Origin: a bacterium
Lineage (GTDB): Bacteria; Patescibacteriota; Patescibacteriia; Patescibacteriales; JAKAJF01
Assembly: GCA_021813875.1 (NCBI GenBank)
Contig: JAKAJF010000008.1
Span: forward strand, 1-16,018
DNA: 16,018 nt
Direction of reading: 5' to 3'
In this document: positions 1 through 6,643 of the stretch, piece after piece
Numbering within the stretch: position 1 is the first letter of the stretch
How the letters are laid out: the number at the start of each line of letters is the position of its first letter
Notes under the pieces: generated by a model
Told to the model about the DNA's origin: nothing
The model's database searches: none
What the model saw: only the letters and a program-made list of their open reading frames with translations
Made by a program: the position numbers and the translations under genes

Positions 1-1
1 T

Positions 2-553
2 ACCGAGATGGGCGAGCTTCAGGAACGCAGCACCTCCACCAACAAAGGCTCGATCACGTCCATCCAGGCCGTCTACGTGCCGGCCGACGACTTGACCGAT
101 CCGGCTCCGGCCACCACTTTCTCGCACCTCGATTCCACCGTCGTCCTGTCCCGCTCCTTATCGGAGTTGGGCATCTATCCGGCCGTCGATCCGCTCGATT
201 CTTCTTCCATCATCCTTGATCCGAAAGTCGTCGGAGAAGAGCATTACCAGGTCGCCCGCGGCGTCCAGAAAGTCTTGCAGAGATACAAAGACCTTCAGGA
301 CATCATCGCCATCTTGGGCATGGAAGAATTGTCCGATGAAGACAAGAAAGTCGTGGCTCGCGCCAGGAAGATCCAAAAATTCCTGTCCCAGCCGATGTTC
401 GTCGCCGAACCTTTTACCGGTCAACCGGGCAAATATGTCAAATTGGCCGACACCATCCGCGCTTTCAAGGAGATCCTTGACGGCAAGCACGACGATAAGA
501 GCGAGAATGATTTTTACATGAAGGGCGGCATCGAAGATGTCGGGAAAAAATAA
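2..553 (+). CDS. atpD: F1 ATP synthase subunit beta, C-terminal part (5' end outside window)
   Basis: This is the catalytic beta subunit of F1Fo ATP synthase, which binds and interconverts ADP and ATP in the F1 head on the cytoplasmic face. Only the C-terminal ~183 residues are present and the frame is open at the left edge, so the start lies upstream. The visible part begins in the conserved stretch TEMGELQER and continues with a GSITSIQAVYVPADDLTDPAP block typical of all beta subunits. The C-terminal helical domain carries the DELSEED-like loop as EELSDED, followed by RARKIQKFLSQP, where beta contacts gamma and epsilon. The Walker A region is not in the window. The stop TAA (551-553) abuts the ATG of atpC with no spacer, so the two are translationally linked. 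Nothing suggests inactivation. Family assignment is essentially certain from the sequence. Confidence 0.97.
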   Translation, partial: TEMGELQERSTSTNKGSITSIQAVYVPADDLTDPAPATTFSHLDSTVVLSRSLSELGIYPAVDPLDSSSIILDPKVVGEEHYQVARGVQKVLQRYKDLQDIIAILGMEELSDEDKKVVARARKIQKFLSQPMFVAEPFTGQPGKYVKLADTIRAFKEILDGKHDDKSENDFYMKGGIEDVGKK

Positions 554-988
554 ATGGAAAATAAAATCATACATTTTGAAATCGTCACTCCTGAAAGAGT
601 GGTCTTGAAAGAAGAGATTCTCCAGGTGACCGTCCCTACCCGCGAAGGTGAGATCACCGTCCTCGCCAACCACATCCCTTTGGTGGCCAGCCTGATGCCC
701 GGCATTATCGAAGTCAAGACCAAAGAGAGCAAGACTGAAGTCATGTCCACCTCCGGAGGTTTTATCGAGGTCTTGAGGGACAAGGTGGTCATCTTGGCTG
801 ACACCGCTGAAATGGCCCATGAGATCGACGAATCCCGGGCCGAGGAGGCGAGGAGGCGCGCCGAAGAGCTGAAGAAGCGGGCCATCAACCAGGAGGATGT
901 CAATTTCACCGAGATCGCCGCGAAGATAGAGAAGGAATTGGCCAGGTCCAAGGCGGTCAGGAGATGGAAAAAGATGAAAAATTTATAA
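554..988 (+). CDS. atpC: F1 ATP synthase subunit epsilon
   Basis: This is the epsilon subunit of the F1 central stalk, which couples gamma to the c-ring and can inhibit ATP hydrolysis. The 144-residue protein has the normal two-part layout. The N-terminal beta-sandwich (about residues 1-88) contains PTREGEITVLANHIPLVASL. The C-terminal two-helix hairpin begins at IDESRAEEARRRAEEL. The IDxxRA pattern matches the ATP-sensing motif known from Bacillus-type epsilon subunits, so nucleotide-dependent inhibition is plausible (inference). The C-terminus is strongly basic (RSKAVRRWKKMKNL). The gene starts directly after the atpD stop and is the usual last gene of an atp operon. A 52-bp gap separates it from the hydrogenase-like operon downstream. 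I see no clear terminator in that gap, so read-through is possible. Confidence 0.96.
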   Translation: MENKIIHFEIVTPERVVLKEEILQVTVPTREGEITVLANHIPLVASLMPGIIEVKTKESKTEVMSTSGGFIEVLRDKVVILADTAEMAHEIDESRAEEARRRAEELKKRAINQEDVNFTEIAAKIEKELARSKAVRRWKKMKNL

Positions 989-1003
989 TAGAGACCTATC
1001 CTC

Positions 1004-1032
1004 TTGTTAAGCTTGGATTATTTTTGTAGGAT
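1004..1032 (+). promoter_or_regulatory. Weak possible promoter and SD before the hydrogenase-like operon
   Basis: A TTGTTA box (1004-1009) lies 17 bp before TAGGAT (1027-1032), each matching 4 of 6 sigma70 consensus bases. The AGGA within the second box (1028-1031) sits 9 nt before the ATG at 1041 and could instead be a Shine-Dalgarno sequence. The two readings compete. It is equally possible that the operon is only transcribed by read-through from the atp genes, since no terminator is visible between them. Confidence 0.25.
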
Positions 1033-1040
1033 TTAATATT

Positions 1041-1574
1041 ATGTTGAAGTTATACACAAAAATACTTTCGACCCCGAATAATCTGGTTGATCCTAAGACC
1101 TTGGATTGCGGCGAAATTGAAGCTTTAGGCAAAGCAGTAGAAGAAAAGGTCAAGAAATTGTTCAAGGGCTCCCTGGCTATCCGCGAGGTCGACGCCGGTT
1201 CGACCAATTCCTGTGAACAAGAGCTGGTGGCTCTGGGCAACAGTTTTTATGATGTTGAACGATTCGGCGTGCACTTCGTGGCTTCCCCGCGCCATGCCGA
1301 TATGTTACTAGTGACCGGTCCGGTAAGCAGAAACATGAAAGAAGGGCTCATTAAGACTTATGAAGCCACTCCCGACCCCAAGATTGTGGTGGCGGTCGGC
1401 GATGATGCCATAAACGGAGGCGTCTTCAAAGGTTCTTACGCGGTCATAGACGGCGTCAGCAAAGTCATTCCGGTAGACTACGAGATTCCCGGCGATCCGC
1501 CAACGCCCCAAAACATCCTTTGCTATCTACTTAAAATTCTTAATTCGGTAGAAACTAAATCTACTCACCACTAA
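1041..1574 (+). CDS. HyfI/NuoB-like small subunit with degenerate [4Fe-4S] site
   Basis: This is a 177-residue homologue of the small subunit of membrane-bound [NiFe] hydrogenases and of complex I NuoB, which normally binds the proximal/N2 [4Fe-4S] cluster and passes electrons to or from the large subunit. The fold signature is clear: DAGSTNSCEQE at 51-61, YDVERFGVHFVASPRHADML around 70-89, VTGPVSRNM at 91-99 and PVDYEIPGDPPTPQNIL near the end. Of the four cluster ligands only C58 remains. The first Cys of the CxxC is T55, the Cys of the usual GxC motif is D122 (GDDAINGG), and the Cys of PGCPP is D152 (PGDPP). A canonical cubane cluster therefore looks impossible (inference). Two other cysteines, C23 and C161, lie outside the ligand positions. 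It is the first gene of a six-gene operon and ends with TAA four bases before the next ATG. The frame is intact throughout, which argues for selection rather than decay. Confidence 0.88.
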   Translation: MLKLYTKILSTPNNLVDPKTLDCGEIEALGKAVEEKVKKLFKGSLAIREVDAGSTNSCEQELVALGNSFYDVERFGVHFVASPRHADMLLVTGPVSRNMKEGLIKTYEATPDPKIVVAVGDDAINGGVFKGSYAVIDGVSKVIPVDYEIPGDPPTPQNILCYLLKILNSVETKSTHH

Positions 1575-1578
1575 TCAT

Positions 1579-3618
1579 ATGACAGAGGCCCTAGCACAAA
1601 CTTGCTTTGTTGTTTTGTTTTTCTCTTTCGCAGTCGGCGCGATCGGATCCCTGATCCTCAGGAATAACGACCGTCTGGCCGATTGGTGGGGCAATTCTTT
1701 CGCCATCCTGGGTTCCATCTCCGGCATAATCGCTTCCATTTCGGCCCTGGCGTTCGGCAATACTTTCTCTTATACTCTGCCGTCTTCCTTTTCCATCCTT
1801 TCCTTTTCCATAAATTTCGATTATTTAGCCGCCTTCTTTTCCTTGGTGCTTTCACTCATCTCCCTGTTCGCTTCGATATTCGCCCTCGGATATGTCAAGC
1901 ATTTTTTCGGCAAATATAATATCGGCAGCTTAGGTTTCTTTTATAATACTTTCATCGCCGGCGTCATGCTGGTTTTTTTGTCTTCAAACGCCATTTTTTT
2001 CTTGATCGCCTGGGAATTGATGGCCCTGACTTCTTACGCCTTGGTGGTTTACGAACGCCACGACGAGAAAAACGTCAAAGCCGGCCTCCTTTATTTCATC
2101 ATGACCCATATCGGCACCGCTTTTATCATTTTGTTGTTCTTACTCCTGTTTAAGCAGGTGGGTTCGTTCGATTTTGCCGCCATCAAAGCCGGCCTTGCCG
2201 GCATGTCTCCCGCTCTCCGAACGGCCGTGTTTATTTTTGCCTTGATCGGCTTCGGTATGAAGGCCGGCATCATCCCGCTCCATATCTGGCTGCCGAGCGC
2301 CCATCCGGCCGCGCCCTCCCATGTCTCCGCCATCCTTTCCGGGGTCATGATCAAGACGGGGATATATATGCTTATCAGGCTCTTTCTGGATATCATGCCC
2401 GGGACCTCGCTATGGTGGGGTCTGGCGGTCCTGGTCATCGGATCAGTCTCTTCCTTGTTGGGGGTCCTTTACGCCCTGGCGGAGCATGATATCAAGCGCC
2501 TCTTGGCCTATCACAGCATCGAGAATATCGGTATCATCCTGCTCGGACTCGGCAGTTCTTTGACCTTTTTAGCTCTGGGCTTCAAATCATTAGCCATCTT
2601 AGGCTTGACAGCCTCTCTTTATCATACTTTGAATCATGCCACCTTCAAGGCTTTGCTGTTCTTGGGGGCGGGCTCCGTCGTTTCCAAGACCCATACCAGG
2701 AACATCGAGGAATATGGTGGGTTGATCAGATTTATGCCCCTGACCGCCCTCTTCTTCCTTATCGGTTCCATGGCGATTTCCGCCCTCCCTCCTTTTAACG
2801 GCTTCTTCAGCGAATGGATGACTTTTCAATCCTTATTCAGGGGGTTTCAGGCTTTGAACAGTATGGCTCAATGGATCTTCGTCCTGGCGGCCGGTTCGCT
2901 GGCCTTTACCGGGGGCTTAGCAGCCGCCTGTTTCGTCAAAGCTTTCGGTGCCACCTTCCTGGCCCGCCCGCGCAGCGAAGAAGCCAGGCACGCCCATGAA
3001 TCCGAGCCGAGCCTCTTGGTCGGCATGGGCGGCTTAGCCATCCTTACTTTGGTATTCGGTTTTTTCGCCGGGCCGATCTCTTCCGTCTTGGCCAAGACCG
3101 CCGGCAGCCTCGGCGCTCTGAAAATGGCCGAAGCTCCGATGGCCGCTTCCTGGAACTCGGTCAGGTTCGCTGACGGTTTCGCCTCGCTCTCTATGCCGCT
3201 CGTCTTGGGAGTATTGGCCTTAAGTCTCGCCATCGTCGCTTTCATCGTCTATCTTTGGGCCGGGGGACGCAAGGTCAGGACCTGCGCGACCTGGGATTGC
3301 GGGACGACTTTGGATTCCAGAATGGAGATCACCGCCACCGGATTCTCCCGTTCTATCGTAACTATATTTAACGGCATCTTAAAATCGACCAAGCAGCAGG
3401 ACATCGAATATCATGACGCTGATATGCGTTATTTCTCCAAAGAGAACAGATTCACCTTGGAGACCAGGGATATTTATAAGGATTACCTTTACGAACCTCT
3501 CCATAGGTCAGTCTTAAAGATTTCCAATTTCTTTAAGAGGGTCCAGACCGGCAATATAAATGTTTATATCTTATATATTTTTCTTGCCATCTTTATTTTG
3601 TTAATAGCTTTAGTCTAA
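1579..3618 (+). CDS. hyfB: Hydrogenase-4 subunit B / NuoL-like antiporter-type membrane subunit
   Basis: This is a 679-residue polytopic membrane protein of the NuoL/MrpA-like proton-translocating family, and its length fits HycC/HyfB (about 600-670 aa). The central antiporter domain retains the residues that build the proton path: E146 in WELMALTSY (TM5), K228 in FGMKAG (TM7), K259 in VMIKTG, H349/H353/K357 in YHTLNHATFKALLF and K454 in CFVKAFG (TM12). The C-terminal part has the HyfB-type ATWDCGTTLDSRM block (570-582), then a hydrophilic region and a last transmembrane helix, without the long lateral helix of true NuoL. It should lie in the cytoplasmic membrane and carry H+ or Na+. It starts 4 nt after the small-subunit stop with no SD visible. 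The symbol marks the homologous subunit; the complex is probably not hydrogenase 4. Confidence 0.9.
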   Translation: MTEALAQTCFVVLFFSFAVGAIGSLILRNNDRLADWWGNSFAILGSISGIIASISALAFGNTFSYTLPSSFSILSFSINFDYLAAFFSLVLSLISLFASIFALGYVKHFFGKYNIGSLGFFYNTFIAGVMLVFLSSNAIFFLIAWELMALTSYALVVYERHDEKNVKAGLLYFIMTHIGTAFIILLFLLLFKQVGSFDFAAIKAGLAGMSPALRTAVFIFALIGFGMKAGIIPLHIWLPSAHPAAPSHVSAILSGVMIKTGIYMLIRLFLDIMPGTSLWWGLAVLVIGSVSSLLGVLYALAEHDIKRLLAYHSIENIGIILLGLGSSLTFLALGFKSLAILGLTASLYHTLNHATFKALLFLGAGSVVSKTHTRNIEEYGGLIRFMPLTALFFLIGSMAISALPPFNGFFSEWMTFQSLFRGFQALNSMAQWIFVLAAGSLAFTGGLAAACFVKAFGATFLARPRSEEARHAHESEPSLLVGMGGLAILTLVFGFFAGPISSVLAKTAGSLGALKMAEAPMAASWNSVRFADGFASLSMPLVLGVLALSLAIVAFIVYLWAGGRKVRTCATWDCGTTLDSRMEITATGFSRSIVTIFNGILKSTKQQDIEYHDADMRYFSKENRFTLETRDIYKDYLYEPLHRSVLKISNFFKRVQTGNINVYILYIFLAIFILLIALV

Positions 3619-3622
3619 CCAT

Positions 3623-4546
3623 ATGACCATTCTTATCTGGATCATCCAATTATTGCTGGTTCCCGCCTTATCGCCTCTTTTCATAGGGATCATCAGGAAG
3701 ATAAAAGCCAAGCTTCAGAACCGCCGGGGCGCGAGTATCTGTCAGCCTTATCGCGACCTAAGGAAGCTTTTCAACAAGGATGAAGTGATCAGTGAAGACG
3801 CTTCCTGGATCTTTCGTTTTTCTCCCTTCATCATTTTTGCCATAACTTTGGTCGTCGGCGCGAGCATCCCTCTTTTCACGGGTTTGATTTCCAATCCTTT
3901 ATCAGACTTTCTGGTAATCATCTACCTACTCGCTTTCAGCACTTTTTTCCTGGCCTTGGCCGGCATGGATGCCGGTAGCGCCTTCGGCGGTTTCGGTTCG
4001 AGCCGTGAAATGACGGTCGCCGCCCTTACGGAAGGGGGACTGTTATTCTCTCTTCTGACCCTGGCCATTGCCGCTAAATCCATGAATCTTTTTTCTATCA
4101 GCCAAAAGATCGCCTCGCTGCCTTCTTCTTCGCTCTTTCCGGTCGGGTTGGCCTTCGTGGGCTTTTTGATCGCCTTTCTGGCTGAGGCCGGTAGGTTCCC
4201 TTTTGACAATCCGGCTACCCATCTCGAGCTGACCATGATTCATGAGGCTATGATCCTGGAATATTCCGGCAAGAGATTGGCTTTGATCGAATGGGCGGCG
4301 GCCAATAAATTTTTGATTTTCGCCGGTCTGGCGGCTAATCTGTTTTTCCCCTGGGGCCTGACCGGTCAGGTCACTTTGCCGCACATCGCCCTGGCGTTGT
4401 TATTGTTCACAGGAAAGATCCTCGTCTTGAGTTTGGGGGTGGCGATCCTCGAATCGAGCATCGCCAAGTTCAGATTCTTCAGGTTGCCCGACCTGCTGTT
4501 CGTGTCTTTTATCTTGAGCGTCATCGCCATAGGTCTAATCATTTAA
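3623..4546 (+). CDS. hyfC: Hydrogenase-4 subunit C / NuoH-like membrane anchor
   Basis: This is a 307-residue membrane protein homologous to HycD/HyfC and NuoH, the subunit that anchors the peripheral arm to the membrane arm and forms the E-channel. Hallmarks seen are NRRGASICQPYRDLRKLF (33-50) after the first helix, the acidic residues E129 and E137 in SREMTVAALTEGG, and the AEAGRFPFDNPATHLEL block (187-203), which continues to E208 and YSGKRLALIEW. These segments face the peripheral subunits and are as well preserved as in working complexes. That is notable because the peripheral subunits have lost their metal ligands. About eight hydrophobic helices are predicted by eye. It lies 4 nt after the hyfB-like stop and 4 nt before the next gene, so it is part of the same operon. 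Confidence 0.92.
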   Translation: MTILIWIIQLLLVPALSPLFIGIIRKIKAKLQNRRGASICQPYRDLRKLFNKDEVISEDASWIFRFSPFIIFAITLVVGASIPLFTGLISNPLSDFLVIIYLLAFSTFFLALAGMDAGSAFGGFGSSREMTVAALTEGGLLFSLLTLAIAAKSMNLFSISQKIASLPSSSLFPVGLAFVGFLIAFLAEAGRFPFDNPATHLELTMIHEAMILEYSGKRLALIEWAAANKFLIFAGLAANLFFPWGLTGQVTLPHIALALLLFTGKILVLSLGVAILESSIAKFRFFRLPDLLFVSFILSVIAIGLII

Positions 4547-4550
4547 AAAT

Positions 4551-5204
4551 ATGCTTCATCTTTCTCAAACTTTATTTTTCATCGAAATCATCATTTTTGC
4601 CACGGTCATCTTTATGCATCTGTCCAAGAAAAGTTCCTCCGTGGTCGTCCTTTACGCCTTGCAGTCCCTGTCGGTGACCGTCCTGCTCCTGGCTTCCGCT
4701 CTGGAAGAGGCGAATTTGGCCCTTTTGGCGGTGACTATCCTTATTTTTGCGGCCAAAGTCATCGTGGCTCCTTATTTCTTCTTGAAGCTTTTGAAAAAAA
4801 ATCAGCTGAAATTTTCCGTCAGCTCCTATTTAAATACGCCCCTGACCTTGATCGTCCTGACCATCCTGACCATCATGACCCATGCCAATTTTTTCAAACC
4901 CATCGCCGTGATTGCGCCTGCCAACGGAAGCGCGCTGCTCATGGCGATCGCCATCATCCTGATTTCCATCTTTTTGATCATTAACAGGAGGGGAGCGCTA
5001 TCGCAGATGATCGGCATCCTGTCACTTGAGAACGCCATCGTTTCTTTCGCTTTTTTCGCGGGACTCGAGCAGACCCCCGGCCTCGAACTCGGAGTAACTT
5101 TCGATATAATCACTTGGATTGTCATCGCCACCGTCTTCGTCTCCATGATCCATAAGCAATTCGGCTCCTTGGACGTGACCTCCATGAAGCATCTAACTGA
5201 ATAA
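4551..5204 (+). CDS. hyfE: Hydrogenase-4 subunit E / NuoK-like membrane subunit
   Basis: This is a 217-residue membrane protein that fits HyfE of hydrogenase-4-type complexes, whose C-terminal half resembles NuoK. The diagnostic segment is near the C-terminus: SQMIGILSLENAIVSFAFFAG (151-171) with the intramembrane glutamate E160, followed by a conserved FDIITWIVIATVFVSMIHKQFG stretch. K69 in IFAAKVIVAP lies in an earlier helix and is another conserved charged residue of this family. About six to seven hydrophobic helices are visible. HyfE-type subunits occur in hydrogenase-4 and related energy-converting complexes but not in the simpler formate hydrogenlyase 1, which helps place this operon in the Hyf/Ehr branch. 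It is spaced 4 nt from both neighbours. Confidence 0.87.
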   Translation: MLHLSQTLFFIEIIIFATVIFMHLSKKSSSVVVLYALQSLSVTVLLLASALEEANLALLAVTILIFAAKVIVAPYFFLKLLKKNQLKFSVSSYLNTPLTLIVLTILTIMTHANFFKPIAVIAPANGSALLMAIAIILISIFLIINRRGALSQMIGILSLENAIVSFAFFAGLEQTPGLELGVTFDIITWIVIATVFVSMIHKQFGSLDVTSMKHLTE

Positions 5205-5208
5205 TCAT

Positions 5209-6639
5209 ATGGCTTTATTATTAATCATCCTTTCGCCTTTGCTGGCAAGTTTCATCTTTTTTTTCATCAGGAAGAGCGTCGGCGTGTTCGGCCTTTTGTC
5301 TTTGGCCGCTTCCTTGGTCGAGCTCGGCTCCGCCCTATATGTGGCTTCAGGAGGGAAGGTCTCGTCCTTCACCTCTTACTTTTCCGTGGACGCCCTGGGA
5401 ATGATCCTGATGCTGATCGTGGCCACTATCGGCTTGATGGTATCCTGGTATTCAATAAGTTATCTTAACGAAGAAAAGAGGAAAGAGATCATCGGCTTCC
5501 GCAGGATCAAGCAATATTTCATCCTGCTCCATCTGTTTTTAGCGGCCATGTTTATCGCCATCATCTCGGCCAACCCTATAGTGATGTGGATCGCTATTGA
5601 AGCGACGACCCTTTCCACCGCCTTCTTGATCAGCTTTTATAACAAGCCTTCGGCCATCGAAGCGGCCTGGAAATACCTGATAATCAATTCGGTCGGCCTA
5701 CTTCTGGCCTTTTTAGGCACGCTGCTTTTCCTGTACCCGGTCTTGGGCCATGCCGGCCTCGTTAACTGGCAGACTTTGCTCGGTAACGCCGCTTCGCTCG
5801 ATCCTTTCGTGGCTAAAATCGCCTTCATCTTCATCTTGATCGGATATGGCACCAAGGTCGGGCTCGTTCCCATGCACACCTGGCTTCCTGACGCCCACAG
5901 CAAGGCGCCCGTGCCGATCAGCAGCCTGCTTTCCGGAGTCCTGTTGAACGTAGCCTTCTTCGCCGTCCTGCGGTTCAAGGCGGTCGTCGATCTTGCCATC
6001 GGCCCGTATTTCACCGGGCGCCTCCTGATCTTCTTCGGCATCATTTCCATCGCCCTGGCCGCCTTCATCATTTTTGGCCAAAGAAATTATAAGAGATTAT
6101 TGGCCTATTCGAGCATCGAGCATATGGGTCTCATGTCCTTGGGCTTCGGCTTCGGAGGCGCGGGGGCTTTCGGCGCCTTACTCCATATGATTTATCATTC
6201 CTTGACCAAATCTTTGCTCTTCCTTTCCTCAGGTAATATTTTCTTAAGATACAGCTCGACCAAGATTGAAAAGGTGCGGGGAGTTTTGACCGCCCTGCCG
6301 GCCACCGGCATAATTTTCTTCATCGGTTTCCTGTCGATCACGGGCGTACCTCCGTTCGGAATCTTCCTCTCGGAATTCTACATCTTGTCGGGAGGAATAA
6401 TGAGCCATCCTTTCCTGACCGGTCTGGCCCTCCTGGCCTTGGCCATCGTCTTTATCGGCTTTTTGAAGCACGTGACTTCCATGTTGTTCGGGAAACCCGA
6501 AGAAGGCATTGAGATCGGAAAGGAAGCTTCCGGCAGGCTGGCGCCCCTGTTGGTCATAGTGATTTTGTTGGCCATCTTGGGATTCTATATTCCCGGGCCT
6601 CTCAAATCCTTAATAAATTCGGCTATCTCCATTTATTAA
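5209..6639 (+). CDS. hyfF: Hydrogenase-4 subunit F / NuoN-NuoM-like antiporter-type membrane subunit
   Basis: This is a 476-residue second antiporter-like membrane subunit, and its length fits HyfF (about 480-525 aa). Channel residues are kept: E131 in WIAIEATTLS (TM5), K155 in EAAWKYL, K216 in GYGTKVGLVPMHTWLPDAH (TM7), H330 and K334 in MIYHSLTKSLLF (TM8/10 region) and K420 in GFLKHVTSM (TM12). The LLAYSSIEHMG segment (298-307) is also canonical. Together with the hyfB-like gene it gives the complex two antiporter modules, implying two candidate ion pathways besides the E-channel. It begins 4 nt after the hyfE-like stop at a CATATG context with no SD. It could be named nuoN or mrpD by annotation pipelines, but its neighbours argue for HyfF. 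Confidence 0.9.
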   Translation: MALLLIILSPLLASFIFFFIRKSVGVFGLLSLAASLVELGSALYVASGGKVSSFTSYFSVDALGMILMLIVATIGLMVSWYSISYLNEEKRKEIIGFRRIKQYFILLHLFLAAMFIAIISANPIVMWIAIEATTLSTAFLISFYNKPSAIEAAWKYLIINSVGLLLAFLGTLLFLYPVLGHAGLVNWQTLLGNAASLDPFVAKIAFIFILIGYGTKVGLVPMHTWLPDAHSKAPVPISSLLSGVLLNVAFFAVLRFKAVVDLAIGPYFTGRLLIFFGIISIALAAFIIFGQRNYKRLLAYSSIEHMGLMSLGFGFGGAGAFGALLHMIYHSLTKSLLFLSSGNIFLRYSSTKIEKVRGVLTALPATGIIFFIGFLSITGVPPFGIFLSEFYILSGGIMSHPFLTGLALLALAIVFIGFLKHVTSMLFGKPEEGIEIGKEASGRLAPLLVIVILLAILGFYIPGPLKSLINSAISIY

Positions 6640-6643
6640 ACAT

